DNA of 64,000 nucleotides from Pedobacter cryoconitis (GCF_014200605.1 NZ_JACHCE010000002.1:177300-241299); one strand, 5' to 3'; positions 42,877 through 52,876 are shown, counted from the stretch's first letter. Program-made: numbers and translations. Notes: a model not told the origin generated them from the sequence alone.

Positions 42877-44766
42877 ATGAGCATAGAAGAAAAAGGGAGT
42901 ATTTCCATACATACCGAAAACATTTTTCCTATTATTAAGAAATTCCTGTACTCAGACAATGAGATATTCCTGCGCGAGCTGGTTTCAAATGCAGTTGATG
43001 CGGTACAAAAAATCAAACGTTTAGCTGCATTAGGACAATACAACGGTGAGTTGGGTAATCCTTTAGTAGAAGTTGCACTGGATGTGGAAAAAAAGACGAT
43101 CACGATCAGTGATAACGGCTTGGGAATGACTGCTGAAGAGATAAAAAAATATATCAATCAGGTTGCTTTTTCAGGTGCAAGTGAATTTGTAGAGAAATTC
43201 AAGGACGCTAAAGATGCAAATGAGATTATCGGTAAATTTGGTTTAGGTTTCTATTCTGCATTTATGGTAGCTGATCTGGTTGAAATACAGACTTTATCTT
43301 ACCAGGATGGCGCAGAGCCTGCACGTTGGGTTTGTGACGGAAGTACTTCTTATGAAATTACTGAAGGTTCACGTACTACACGCGGAACAGAAATTATTCT
43401 TCACATCAATGAAGAATCAGCTGAATTCCTTAGCCAGCATAAATTAGAGGAGATTTTAGATAAATATGGTAAGTTTTTACCTGTGCCGATTAAATTTGGT
43501 ACAAAAACACAGCAGGTTCCTGATGGCGAAGATGAAGAAGGAAAACCAAAAACGGTAGCTGTAGAAACTGATAATATCATCAATACAACTGATCCGATCT
43601 GGACTAAAGCACCTGCAGATTTGTCAGACCAGGATTATCTGGACTTCTACAAACAATTATATCCTTTTGGTGAAGATCCTTTATTCTGGATTCACCTGAA
43701 TGTAGACTATCCATTCAACTTAACCGGGGTTTTATATTTCCCTAAAGTGAAGAATGATTTTGATATGCAACGTAACAAAATCAAGTTATTCAGCCGCCAG
43801 GTATTTATTACTGATGAAGTAAAAGATATCGTTCCTGAATTCCTGATGTTATTGCATGGTGTAATTGATTCTCCTGATATTCCATTGAACGTTTCCAGAA
43901 GTTTCCTTCAGGCTGATAGCAATGTGAAAAAAATTAACAGTTACATCACTAAGAAAGTGGCTGATAAATTAGGTGAGCTCTTCAATAAAGACCGTAAGGC
44001 TTATGAAGAAAAATGGAGCGACATTGGCCTTTTTGTGAAATACGGAATGGTAAGCGAAGAAAAGTTCTATGATAAAGCAAAAGATTTCGCTTTAGTAACT
44101 AACACTAAAAATGAAAACTATACACTTGATGAATACCGTGATAAAGTAAAAGATATCCAGACTGACAAAAATGGTCAGGTTGTATACATCTATACAAATG
44201 ATCCTGCTAAACAGGATGGTTTTATCCAGTCTGCAAACAAAAAAGATTATGATGTATTGTTGATGAACTCGGCAATTGATAATCACTTTGTGACTTCTTT
44301 AGAGCAAAAGTTAGAAAAAACACTGTTAAAACGTGTTGATTCTAGTGTAGCGAGCAAACTGATCGAAAAAGATGAGGTTGTAGAGTCTGTATTGACTGAA
44401 GAGCAGTCTGCGAAAGTGAAAGATGTTTTTGAGAAAGCAATTGTTAAACCAGGTTTCCAGGTTGAAATTGTTGGCTTACATCCGGAAGAATTCCCTGTAA
44501 CGGTAACTATGGACGAATTTATGAGAAGAATGAAAGACATGGCTCAAATGGGTGGTGGAATGAGCTTCTATGGTAATATGCCTGATAGTTATAAAGTTGC
44601 AATTAATGGTAACCATAAACTTGTAGGTAAAATTTTACAAACTGAGAATGGTGAAGAGCAAAGCGCGCTGGCTAAACAGGCCGTTGATTTGGCTTTACTT
44701 TCTCAAGGAATGCTTACTGGTGCTGAATTAACAGCGTTCGTGAACAGAAGTGTTGAATTGATCTAA
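42877..44766 (+). CDS. htpG: Molecular chaperone HtpG (Hsp90 family)
   Basis: A 629-residue ATP-driven chaperone. The N-terminal GHKL ATPase domain shows E-L-V-S-N-A-V-D-A (catalytic Glu), D-N-G-L-G-M-T and G-x-F-G-L-G-F-Y-S-A. The middle domain has F-P-K-V-K-N-D-F and S-R-S-F-L-Q-A-D. The C-terminal dimer domain ends without an MEEVD tail. The length is normal. A palindrome lies 62 bp upstream and two hairpin terminators follow. Confidence 0.97.
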   Translation: MSIEEKGSISIHTENIFPIIKKFLYSDNEIFLRELVSNAVDAVQKIKRLAALGQYNGELGNPLVEVALDVEKKTITISDNGLGMTAEEIKKYINQVAFSGASEFVEKFKDAKDANEIIGKFGLGFYSAFMVADLVEIQTLSYQDGAEPARWVCDGSTSYEITEGSRTTRGTEIILHINEESAEFLSQHKLEEILDKYGKFLPVPIKFGTKTQQVPDGEDEEGKPKTVAVETDNIINTTDPIWTKAPADLSDQDYLDFYKQLYPFGEDPLFWIHLNVDYPFNLTGVLYFPKVKNDFDMQRNKIKLFSRQVFITDEVKDIVPEFLMLLHGVIDSPDIPLNVSRSFLQADSNVKKINSYITKKVADKLGELFNKDRKAYEEKWSDIGLFVKYGMVSEEKFYDKAKDFALVTNTKNENYTLDEYRDKVKDIQTDKNGQVVYIYTNDPAKQDGFIQSANKKDYDVLLMNSAIDNHFVTSLEQKLEKTLLKRVDSSVASKLIEKDEVVESVLTEEQSAKVKDVFEKAIVKPGFQVEIVGLHPEEFPVTVTMDEFMRRMKDMAQMGGGMSFYGNMPDSYKVAINGNHKLVGKILQTENGEEQSALAKQAVDLALLSQGMLTGAELTAFVNRSVELI

Positions 44767-44770
44767 TCAG

Positions 44771-44856
44771 CAAGGGAGCTTGCTGCTCCTTTCTGAAAAA
44801 TAACCCTGTTTTCTGTAAAAATCCTATCAAAGGAGATACAGAAAACAGGGTTTTTC
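44771..44856. terminator. Double terminator after htpG
   Basis: AAGGGAGC pairs with GCTCCTTT at 44772-44791. Then CCCTGTTTTCTGTA (44804-44817) pairs perfectly with TACAGAAAACAGGG (44837-44850), followed by T5. The second hairpin is also usable on the minus strand for oligopeptidase B. Confidence 0.85.
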
Positions 44857-44857
44857 G

Positions 44858-46936
44858 TTATTTACTGATATTCTCCAGGCTTAGCAGGAAGGCATAGTTC
44901 AGTGCAATCTCTTTGAGATAATCGAATCTTCCGGAAGCACCACCGTGACCAAAATCCATATCTGTTTTTAAGAGCAGGATGTTTTCTCCGGTTTTTGTAG
45001 CACGAAGTTTGGCTACCCACTTAGCAGGTTCGAAATATTGAACCTGACTATCATGCAGACCAGTAGTTACGAGCATGTTGGGATAATCTTTGGCTTCGAT
45101 ATTTTCATAAGGGGAATAACTCTTCATATAATGATAAGCGTCCGCATGCTTAGGGTTTCCCCATTCATCAAACTCATTTGTAGTAAGCGGAATACTCTCG
45201 TCAAGCATCGTATTTACTACATCTACAAATGGGACCTGTGCTATGATACCATGCCATAAGGCAGGTTCAAGATTAATGATAGCGCCCATTAAAAGCCCAC
45301 CTGCGCTACCACCCTGAGCATACAAATGAGCAGGGCTTGTAAATTTCTGCTCAATCAGATAATGGCCGCAATCAATAAAGTCGGTGAAGGTATTCATCTT
45401 TTTCATCAGCTTACCGTCTTCGTACCAATGACGGCCCATTTCCTGTCCTCCGCGGATATGAGCGATAGCATAGACAAAACCTCTGTTGAGCAAACTCAGG
45501 TTGCTGGTAGAGAAAGAGGCATCTATACTATGACCATAAGAGCCATAGGCGTAGAGCAGAAGAGGAGCAGTGCCATCCCTTTTCAGACCATTTTTGTAGA
45601 CTAATGAGATGGGTATTTGGGTACCGTCTTTTGCAATGGCATAGAGGCGTTCTGTTGTGTAATCTGCTTTATTGTAGCCACCTACAACTTCCTGCTGTTT
45701 CCGGAGTTGTTTTTCTTTCGTGTCCATCTGGTAATCATAGATGGAGGCCGGCGTGGTCATCGACGTGTATATATACCGGAGCGTTGTACTGTTATATTCG
45801 GGATTATTGCCTACTGAGGCATTATAGGTAGGTTCTTCGAAATCAATATAGTGCTCAGTGCCGTCCAGTTTACGGATCTGTAGTTGAGCAAGACCATTTT
45901 GACGTTCAGAGATCACAATAAAATCTCTGAAACCTTCTACATCTTCCAGCAGTACGTCTTTACGGTGAGGGATTACTTCTTTCCAATTTTCTCTTTCGGT
46001 CTGATCAAGAGGACATTCCATTAAACGGAAGTTCTGCGCATCCCAGTTCGTGAGAATCAGAAATTTATCAGCAAGCGCTACGACGTTATATATGACATCC
46101 TTAATCCTGGGCTGGAATACTTTAAATTCAGCATCAGGCTGATCTGCAGGGATTAACCATTCTTCGGCAGACAAGGTAGCAGAAGAATAAATGAAAATAT
46201 ATTTACCGGATTTTGATTTACCTACACCAATATAATTAGACTTATCCTTTTCATGGTAAACTACCGGATCTTTGGCTGCACTAGTCCCTAGTTTATGTTT
46301 CTTGATTTTTTCACTTAATAAGGTTTTCGGGTTTTTTGAGGTATAAAAAAGGGTTTTATTATCTGCTGACCAGACAGGGTCCCCTTCGGTATTGGGAATA
46401 CTATCTTTTAATAACTCCCCGGTCTCCAGATTCTTGATCAAAATAGTGTATTGGCGTCTGGAAACCTTATCGACCCCATAAGCAAGTAATTTATTGTCAG
46501 GACTTACGCTATAGCCTGTTGCGGCATAGTAAGGGAGATCTTTTGCCAGTTCATCAATATCAAGAAGAATCTCTTCGGGGGCTTCCAGTGTACCTTTCTT
46601 CCGGCAGAATTTATTGTATTGTTTACCTTCTTCAGTCCTGGAATAATAAAAATACCCATTTTTGAATACAGGAACTGATTCGTCTTTTTCCTTAATCCGG
46701 TCCTTCAGCTCTTTAAATAAGTTGGCTTGTAAGGTTTTTGTGCCACTCATCATGGTGTCGAGATAGGCATTCTCAGCATTTAGATAATCGATCGTTGCTG
46801 TACTGTCGGGACCCTTTTTAAAATAGTCGATCATCCAGTAATAGTCGTCAGTTACTGTATCTCCATGCAGAATTCGTTGTTTCGGCTTGATTTCAGCTAT
46901 TGGTGCTTTTGCTGCGGGCCATTTATAAGTTTCCAT
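44858..46936 (-). CDS. S9 family peptidase, oligopeptidase B type
   Basis: A 692-residue cytoplasmic serine oligopeptidase expected to cut short peptides after Arg/Lys. It has an N-terminal seven-bladed propeller region (to about 410) and a C-terminal alpha/beta-hydrolase domain. The triad is in G-G-S-A-G-G (Ser), G-L-H-D-S-Q-V (Asp) and F-G-H-G-G-A-S-G-R (His). No signal peptide is visible. Its length matches oligopeptidase B (about 690). Confidence 0.92.
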   Translation of the reverse strand: METYKWPAAKAPIAEIKPKQRILHGDTVTDDYYWMIDYFKKGPDSTATIDYLNAENAYLDTMMSGTKTLQANLFKELKDRIKEKDESVPVFKNGYFYYSRTEEGKQYNKFCRKKGTLEAPEEILLDIDELAKDLPYYAATGYSVSPDNKLLAYGVDKVSRRQYTILIKNLETGELLKDSIPNTEGDPVWSADNKTLFYTSKNPKTLLSEKIKKHKLGTSAAKDPVVYHEKDKSNYIGVGKSKSGKYIFIYSSATLSAEEWLIPADQPDAEFKVFQPRIKDVIYNVVALADKFLILTNWDAQNFRLMECPLDQTERENWKEVIPHRKDVLLEDVEGFRDFIVISERQNGLAQLQIRKLDGTEHYIDFEEPTYNASVGNNPEYNSTTLRYIYTSMTTPASIYDYQMDTKEKQLRKQQEVVGGYNKADYTTERLYAIAKDGTQIPISLVYKNGLKRDGTAPLLLYAYGSYGHSIDASFSTSNLSLLNRGFVYAIAHIRGGQEMGRHWYEDGKLMKKMNTFTDFIDCGHYLIEQKFTSPAHLYAQGGSAGGLLMGAIINLEPALWHGIIAQVPFVDVVNTMLDESIPLTTNEFDEWGNPKHADAYHYMKSYSPYENIEAKDYPNMLVTTGLHDSQVQYFEPAKWVAKLRATKTGENILLLKTDMDFGHGGASGRFDYLKEIALNYAFLLSLENISK

Positions 46937-47078
46937 TTTTGTATCTTTGTTTGTGCAGACCAGGTTAGACTGAGCTTATCATAAACAGAATAACTGATGT
47001 ATGATGTTTATGTTATTTAATTTATCAGTACCGTGGTTAATGCAAAATAGGGATTAATTTTATAAACTATATATCATT

Positions 47079-47666
47079 ATGGGTAAGATTTTTAACCGGA
47101 GTAATATTATCAATGGAGTACTGATTCTATTATTCCTGGTATTGATATTTGTTCCTCCTGCAAAAGCTCTTGTACTGGAAGGACTCATGAAGATTGGCTT
47201 TTTCAGACCTGATACTGCTGTAGTAGAAAAACAGGTGAATGCAGCAGGTGATCTTTCCGGGATTAAATTTAAAGATGTCGATGGGAAGCTTGTTGATCTT
47301 GGAGAATTGAAAGGTAAAGTCGTTTTTCTTAATTTCTGGGCAACATGGTGCCCCCCTTGCCTGGCTGAGATGCCAAGTGTAAATGCGTTGCATGAAAAAT
47401 TTAAAAATGATAAAGATGTAATCTTTATTTTGGTAGATGCCGATAGCCAGCTGCCTAAGGCGCAGAAATTTATGGATAAAAAAGGCTATCAATTACCGGT
47501 GTATGCAGTAGCCAGTGATATTCCGGAAGTGCTTTTTAAAGGGTCATTACCTACCACAGTTGTTTTTGATAAAGAAGGAAGGATTTCATACAATGAATCT
47601 GGTGCTGCGAATTATGCAGACTCAAAATTTATTGATTTTATCAATAAGCTAAAAACAACCAATTAA
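47079..47666 (+). CDS. TlpA-like thioredoxin family protein
   Basis: A 195-residue membrane-anchored thioredoxin-fold protein. An N-terminal hydrophobic segment (about 12-32) anchors it; the redox motif W-A-T-W-C-P-P-C lies near residue 88, and the cis-Pro loop is S-L-P-T-T-V-V-F near 157. Such proteins reduce periplasmic disulfides, for example in cytochrome c maturation. It is divergent from oligopeptidase B. The partner is unknown. Confidence 0.9.
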   Translation: MGKIFNRSNIINGVLILLFLVLIFVPPAKALVLEGLMKIGFFRPDTAVVEKQVNAAGDLSGIKFKDVDGKLVDLGELKGKVVFLNFWATWCPPCLAEMPSVNALHEKFKNDKDVIFILVDADSQLPKAQKFMDKKGYQLPVYAVASDIPEVLFKGSLPTTVVFDKEGRISYNESGAANYADSKFIDFINKLKTTN

Positions 47667-47716
47667 TAATTATCAATTTATAAACCCGTCTTAAAGGGAT
47701 TTTTAAGAGAATAATC

Positions 47717-47989
47717 ATGCAAGAACCATTTGATATTACCATAGGAGAAATTGACTACGCTATATTTCCCGAAGGAAACGATACTTACGTAGTTTTTAAA
47801 GACGGAAAAGAATACCGTCATATCCTTAAAGATACAGAGTCACAATGGCTGACATTGGATCCTGATACTGCATTGCCGCTGTTTGGAGAAGACGAAGAGG
47901 TTAATGCCATAGGAAGAGAAATTACAGCTTATGTCCCTGAAGAAGAAGATGAGGACGAAGAAACTGATGAGGAAGAAGAGGAATTATAA
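47717..47989 (+). CDS. Small acidic protein of unknown function
   Basis: A 90-residue soluble protein. Residues 1-75 are a conserved-looking domain (F-D-I-T-I-G-E-I-D-Y, then G-K-E-Y-R-H-I-L-K-D), and the last 16 residues are almost all Glu/Asp. No motif was recognised. It lies 50 bp after the TlpA-like gene and before a bidirectional terminator, so the two are probably co-transcribed. Confidence 0.7.
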   Translation: MQEPFDITIGEIDYAIFPEGNDTYVVFKDGKEYRHILKDTESQWLTLDPDTALPLFGEDEEVNAIGREITAYVPEEEDEDEETDEEEEEL

Positions 47990-47994
47990 ATTAT

Positions 47995-48036
47995 AAAAAG
48001 ATAGACAGGCTCTTTAAGAGCTTGTCTATCTTTTTA
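47995..48036. terminator. Bidirectional terminator between the acidic protein and subtilase genes
   Basis: AAAAAGATAGACA(A/G)GCTCTT pairs with its complement around a short loop; both flanks are A/T-rich. It overlaps the subtilase stop codon at 48026-48028. Confidence 0.88.
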
Positions 48037-50863
48037 TAATTTTAATCTTTTTCAGCATATTTCCATTTCTGGTAATTGTACCAATATATAATCCGGTAGA
48101 TAAAGCAGAAAGGTCAAACTGAAACAACCCATTTGCCTCTTTGAGGTAAATCTTTTGGCCTGAAAGGTTATAAAGAGATAGCGTATAAGGCTCAAAGTCA
48201 CCGCTAAGGATAGATAAGAAATCTATTACTGGATTTGGATAAGCCACAAAGTCATTTTCTTTCAGAAAATTAAGAGGTAAAATATCCGAAGGGATCTTGA
48301 TCCCGTCATTGGTCTCCAAAGTCACCCTGTAGAACTGTATTCCCCGAACCAGGTTCTGGTCTGTCAGACTGTAACTCAGTAAACCGGAAGTAACAGCAGT
48401 TTCTGCCATTTGTGCAAACATACCAGGAGAAGTCTGTTTCTCCCAAATGATACGTTTCAGGTTATAGGTGGTACCGATCACCAGATCTAACTTACCAGCA
48501 TCATTCACAATATTGGCCTGGAAAGTTCTTACATAACAGACTACACCCTGTGTCGTGTAATTCTTAGTCTCACTTTTTATTCCGGTAAAATCTGCACCAT
48601 TTGCAGCAACAGTAAAGTATGGCGTTGCTATTTCAGACTTGTTAATGATCACAACAGTATCAGTAAGCTGTCTGATTGCCTTTAAAACATTATCCTTTAA
48701 ATTGTAAAGTGTATAACCGGTAGCTGATGGCTGCGGTGACCAGTGAAACAAGACTTTATCTGCACAATTATAACCAACTTTGATGTCTTCGGGCGGGGAG
48801 ACCACAAAAGATTCAGTAATAAACTCTTTTCCTCCCGTTTCCATCTTCAGCAGAGCCCTGGTGAATAGATTTGGGACAGTCCATTTAAAGAAAGAAGATG
48901 TGAAATTAATATTACTATTCAAAATAGTCCAGTTAACACCATTATCGTAGCTCACAGAGAGTTTTCCTGTCTGACCTGATAAAGTACTGCTCCACCTCAC
49001 ATAATTGTCCTGAGCGGCAAATATTGCAGCATCTTTTAAAGGAAAGGTCCAGTCAAAACTACCAATGGCTTTCATTTGATAAGCGACGCTAAAATCCTGC
49101 TTACCCTGTGTAACTGTTCTGCCTTTTACATGTATGGTGTAATTTCCGGCTGGTAAATTAGTTAAACTCACCTGCTGTACAGTATTGATATTGTCTATTC
49201 CTCTTTTAGCAGGCAGTGATAAAGAGTCTGCACTTGGATATGTGCTTAGTATCCAGGGCAAAATAACGGTACCCGCAGGGGTTTCCATTGATAAATCCAG
49301 GTGGTTTACAATTCCCTGTACATTGTTAATTGCTGCCGGCGGATCGACCCAGGCCAGTGTAACTTTGAGTTCCTGCTGGTTTGCCGGAACCTGTAATTGG
49401 AATGTATAGTCCTGCTGATTGTTAACTGTCCCCGTTCTAAATCTGTTTTCCAGGATAGTCTGTATCGCCTGTAAAGCATTTAGTTTCCCAAAGCCAGTGA
49501 CATAGTCAACCTGTGGGGTGCCTATATCATCCGCAGAATTTACAAAAACACTCTTTACAATTGCCTGAGATGGCTGTTTTCCAAATAGACTCTTATATTT
49601 TTGCTGAAAAATAGCGACAGTCCCGGAGGTTAATGCAGCAGCACCTGAGGTACCATCCTGACCCAAAGCGACTATTTCTGGTTTAACCCTTCCATCATAA
49701 GCGGGGCCCCGGCTGCTTCGTGGCTCCGGAATATCTTCCAGGCCAATTCCTCCTATTACAATCACGTTTTTTGCAGTTTTAAAGTTGCCGGTTATATTGG
49801 CCCAAAGAGGAATGTTTTTATAGATTCCATCAGGCGGAGTAATCAGACCTGAATTTCCTGCTGAAAAAATATGGATAATAGTATCTGATTCGAATACCTG
49901 TTTATCATAAGCGGCAGCCTGCATGCCGTAAAAATTATCTACGCCAAGTCCATAAGAGTGATTTTGTACATTGACTTTGTATTGGTTCAGTTCTTTAATG
50001 TCATCAGGCATCAGATCGTCATTGTTTTTCCTGTAATCCGAAGCCGTTAAAGATGCAAAAGGAGCTGCCCCCTGTCCAAGGATATAAGTATTTCCTCTGC
50101 CTGTAGCCAGTGTTGCCATATTGGTCGCATGGTCATCTACAACGGGTGCATTAGACGGAGAAGCAACGATGTTTCCAACCAGATCTATATCAGTCTTATC
50201 AAACATCTGTTCTTTAATAGATAATGTAATGCCTTTTCCGTTAATATCAGGATAGCGCAGTTGTACCGCAGCAATTTCGTTCACAGAAAGATCCAGATCT
50301 TTAATCAGCGCTTCGTCTTTAGCTACCTGAATGATATCTGCAAATAAGACGTCTTCCGATTGCAGGATGGGCATGAGCTCATTCATTTGAATACTGGCAG
50401 TAATGATATGGTTGTTCTGATCTAACGTATAAGATTTTAATCCGGTGAGCAGGGCCGGGACAGTCAATGTTTGTGGGTTTATTGCAATCCTTATAGTAAA
50501 TAGCTTATTCTGAGTTAAATATTGTTCATAGAGCCGGCTTAATTTGTCGCTCGCTTTCCATAAAGAGTTCGCTTTTGACTGAGAAATAATTAAGGAACTG
50601 AATTTTGCCGCTGTCTTTTCCGGGATAATGATATGATTCAAAGAAAAACTGCGCAAAGGTTTTAGTTCCTGAAACTCAGCAGCGGTCAAAGGACGGGAAA
50701 GCTCTACAAGTAAGAGGTTTACACCATTTATCCTTGAATTTCCTGCAGTAGAGCTGTATTTGTGGAAAATATCTTTTTTTTCTGCTACCGATAAATTTTG
50801 TGCTTTTGCAGCTGTGTTGCAAAGAAAAATTATAATTAAAGCATATTTTATTTTGAAACTCAC
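48026..50863 (-). CDS. S8 family (subtilisin-like) peptidase with T9SS sorting domain
   Basis: A 945-residue secreted protein. It has a signal peptide (1-21), an N-terminal prodomain-like region (to about 195), a subtilase domain (about 200-480) and Ig/P-domain-like beta modules. A T9SS type A C-terminal sorting domain follows (about 875-945; Y-P-N-P, then L-Y-N-L-S-G-Q, ending K-K-I-K-I-I-K-R). His245 (H-A-T-N-M-A), Asn337 (S-A-G-N-S-G) and Ser406 (G-T-S-G-A-A) are in place. The position of the catalytic Asp is held by Glu218 (S-I-K-E-Q-M-F-D). Activity is therefore uncertain. Confidence 0.88.
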   Translation of the reverse strand: MSFKIKYALIIIFLCNTAAKAQNLSVAEKKDIFHKYSSTAGNSRINGVNLLLVELSRPLTAAEFQELKPLRSFSLNHIIIPEKTAAKFSSLIISQSKANSLWKASDKLSRLYEQYLTQNKLFTIRIAINPQTLTVPALLTGLKSYTLDQNNHIITASIQMNELMPILQSEDVLFADIIQVAKDEALIKDLDLSVNEIAAVQLRYPDINGKGITLSIKEQMFDKTDIDLVGNIVASPSNAPVVDDHATNMATLATGRGNTYILGQGAAPFASLTASDYRKNNDDLMPDDIKELNQYKVNVQNHSYGLGVDNFYGMQAAAYDKQVFESDTIIHIFSAGNSGLITPPDGIYKNIPLWANITGNFKTAKNVIVIGGIGLEDIPEPRSSRGPAYDGRVKPEIVALGQDGTSGAAALTSGTVAIFQQKYKSLFGKQPSQAIVKSVFVNSADDIGTPQVDYVTGFGKLNALQAIQTILENRFRTGTVNNQQDYTFQLQVPANQQELKVTLAWVDPPAAINNVQGIVNHLDLSMETPAGTVILPWILSTYPSADSLSLPAKRGIDNINTVQQVSLTNLPAGNYTIHVKGRTVTQGKQDFSVAYQMKAIGSFDWTFPLKDAAIFAAQDNYVRWSSTLSGQTGKLSVSYDNGVNWTILNSNINFTSSFFKWTVPNLFTRALLKMETGGKEFITESFVVSPPEDIKVGYNCADKVLFHWSPQPSATGYTLYNLKDNVLKAIRQLTDTVVIINKSEIATPYFTVAANGADFTGIKSETKNYTTQGVVCYVRTFQANIVNDAGKLDLVIGTTYNLKRIIWEKQTSPGMFAQMAETAVTSGLLSYSLTDQNLVRGIQFYRVTLETNDGIKIPSDILPLNFLKENDFVAYPNPVIDFLSILSGDFEPYTLSLYNLSGQKIYLKEANGLFQFDLSALSTGLYIGTITRNGNMLKKIKIIKR

Positions 50864-50882
50864 AATATTTTGAAATTAAAAA

Positions 50883-50914
50883 TTTGTTTATGGTTAAAAT
50901 TATATATAATTTTA
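50883..50914 (+). promoter_or_regulatory. Promoter of M57 protease copy 1
   Basis: TTTG at 50883-50886 (with the T-run), a 20-bp spacer and TAATTTTA at 50907-50914 approximate the -33/-7 consensus with one mismatch. The same arrangement is conserved before copy 2. Confidence 0.65.
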
Positions 50915-50960
50915 GATTAACCTATTAGTTCACAAACATTCTACCTAAAAAACTAACTTA

Positions 50961-51797
50961 ATGAAAAAATTTAACTTATTCTCGCTTGCCGTGGCCGGCA
51001 TGCTTGCGCTCTGCGTTTTCGGATGTCAGAAAAAAGACGCTGCTACTACAGCGACAGCAAACCAAGATGAAATTTCAGCAGCAACTAAATCTCAGATTAC
51101 CAGTCTGGGTTTCAGTACTGAAAATGCAAGAAAAGTAGCTGGCGGTTACCTTGTTGAAGGTGACATCCTTTTAAGCGAAGCAAATCTTACTGAAAAAGCA
51201 GAAACTGCACATTTAAGTGTTGCTGAAACCGAGCAATACAGAACCACTAATTTAGTCAAAGCATTACCAAGAGTAATTACCATTTCTGTAACTAACCTAC
51301 CTGCAGTTTATGGAAACGCTGTTGATGCAATGATTACCAGATACAACAACTTAGGCTTACGTTTTACATTTCAACGTGCAGCTGCAGGAACTACTGGTCA
51401 AATTAATGTAATTGGCTTTAACGAAGGTCCTTCTGGTGGTTATATCACTTTAGGTTCATCAGGTTTCCCAACTGCATCTGGTAATCCATACAGCGAAATT
51501 AAAATGAATACTAATCCGGCGGCTTACGGTGCTAATCCTAACCTTTTATATCTTACTTCAGTTTTACAGCATGAGGTTGGACATTGCATTGGTTTCCGCC
51601 ATACTGACTACTCTAACAGAGCTTATAGCTGTGGTGGAACAGCAGTAAACGAAGGTCAGAGTAATGTGGGTGCAATCCAGATCCCAGGTACTCCATCAGG
51701 ACCAGATGCAGCATCATTTATGTTAGCTTGTTCTAACGGCGGCGACAGAACCTTCAATGCTAATGATGTAAAAGCAATCAATTATTTATACAAATAA
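50961..51797 (+). CDS. M57-type (dual-action HEIGH) zinc metalloprotease lipoprotein, copy 1
   Basis: A 278-residue predicted lipoprotein: signal peptide with V-F-G-C at residue 22, a Thr/Ala-rich linker and an N-terminal region to about 100. The metalloprotease domain has H-E-V-G-H-C-I-G-F-R-H (His204, Glu205, His208, His214). It is probably anchored on the cell surface. A paralog follows at 52008 with the same layout, differing mainly in the linker and a few loop residues. Substrate unknown. Confidence 0.9.
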   Translation: MKKFNLFSLAVAGMLALCVFGCQKKDAATTATANQDEISAATKSQITSLGFSTENARKVAGGYLVEGDILLSEANLTEKAETAHLSVAETEQYRTTNLVKALPRVITISVTNLPAVYGNAVDAMITRYNNLGLRFTFQRAAAGTTGQINVIGFNEGPSGGYITLGSSGFPTASGNPYSEIKMNTNPAAYGANPNLLYLTSVLQHEVGHCIGFRHTDYSNRAYSCGGTAVNEGQSNVGAIQIPGTPSGPDAASFMLACSNGGDRTFNANDVKAINYLYK

Positions 51798-51835
51798 AAT
51801 ATCTAACCACTAGATTTTTTGTGAATTAAAGGCTT

Positions 51836-51865
51836 TAAGCCCGGTGATAACTATTGCCGGGCTTA
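51836..51865 (+). terminator. Hairpin after M57 copy 1
   Basis: TAAGCCCGG pairs with CCGGGCTTA around a 12-nt loop; a weak T-rich tail follows. The hairpin is shared in sequence with the one after copy 2. Confidence 0.75.
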
Positions 51866-51933
51866 GTCTGTTTAAGATTTTCTGATTAAAATTATATTAT
51901 GTATTGATAGTCAGTTAATTATGTAAATTTAAA

Positions 51934-51965
51934 TTTGTTTTTGGTTAGAATTATATATAATTTTA
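51934..51965 (+). promoter_or_regulatory. Promoter of M57 protease copy 2
   Basis: TTTG at 51934-51937, a 20-bp spacer and TAATTTTA at 51958-51965. Most of the 45 bp around it match the copy 1 promoter, so regulation is probably shared. Confidence 0.65.
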
Positions 51966-52007
51966 GCTTACCTATGACTTATTAATCATCTACCTAAAAT
52001 TAACTTA

Positions 52008-52841
52008 ATGAAAAAACTGAATTTATTGTCATTTGCCCTTGTGGGGGTAATGACCCTGTGCATTTTTGGATGCCAAAAAAAAGATGCCTCAACTACTTCA
52101 ACTGCTAGTCAGGACCAGATTTCTGCAAGCACAAAATCTCAAATCAGTAATCTGGGCTTCAGTACCGAGAATGCCCGCAAAGTAAAAGGAGGATACCTTG
52201 TAGAAGGTGATATTCTTCTTACTGATAAAAACCTGAATGAAAAAGCAGTGACCAGTCACTTAAGTATTGCCGAAACAGAGCAGTACCGGACCACAAATCT
52301 GGTTAGCGGCTTACCAAGAGTAATCACAATCTCTGTAACTAATTTACCTGCTGTTTATGGAAATGCTGTAGATGCAATGATCACCAGGTATAATAACCTG
52401 GGCTTGCGCTTTACTTTCCAGCGTGCAGCATCAGGTACTACTGGTGATATTGATGTGGTTGGTTTTAATGAAGGTCCTTCTGGTGGTTATATCACTTTAG
52501 GCTCATCAGGTTTCCCATATGGAGGTGATCCTTATAATGAAATCCAGATGAATACAAACCCTGCTGCTTATGGTTCAAACCCTAATTTGGGCTATCTGAC
52601 TTCTGTTTTACAGCATGAGGTTGGACACTGTATCGGACTTCGTCATACTGACTATTCAAACAGAGCTTATAGCTGCGGCGGTACTGCTGTGAATGAAGGA
52701 CAGAGTGATGTTGGTGCGATCCGTATTCCTGGTACGCCATCAGGACCAGATGCAGCATCATTTATGTTGGCCTGTTCAAACGGATCTGACAGGACTTTCA
52801 ACGCTAATGATAAAATTGCTTTAAACTACCTGTATAAATAA
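52008..52841 (+). CDS. M57-type (dual-action HEIGH) zinc metalloprotease lipoprotein, copy 2
   Basis: A 277-residue paralog of the preceding protein. It has the same lipobox (I-F-G-C), the same N-terminal blocks (L-G-F-S-T-E-N-A-R-K-V) and the zinc motif H-E-V-G-H-C-I-G-L-R-H. The catalytic half is nearly identical; differences cluster in the signal, the linker (S-T-T-S-T-A-S) and the loop before the zinc site (one residue shorter). Each copy has its own promoter and hairpin, so the whole transcription unit was duplicated. Confidence 0.9.
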   Translation: MKKLNLLSFALVGVMTLCIFGCQKKDASTTSTASQDQISASTKSQISNLGFSTENARKVKGGYLVEGDILLTDKNLNEKAVTSHLSIAETEQYRTTNLVSGLPRVITISVTNLPAVYGNAVDAMITRYNNLGLRFTFQRAASGTTGDIDVVGFNEGPSGGYITLGSSGFPYGGDPYNEIQMNTNPAAYGSNPNLGYLTSVLQHEVGHCIGLRHTDYSNRAYSCGGTAVNEGQSDVGAIRIPGTPSGPDAASFMLACSNGSDRTFNANDKIALNYLYK

Positions 52842-52876
52842 TAATTAAAAACCATAGATAATTTATGAGTCATGGC

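Noticed and set aside
46946..46956. TATCTTTG as a promoter for the TlpA-like gene
   Set aside because: No TTG lies at 18-21 bp upstream and the site is over 120 bp from the gene; probably chance.
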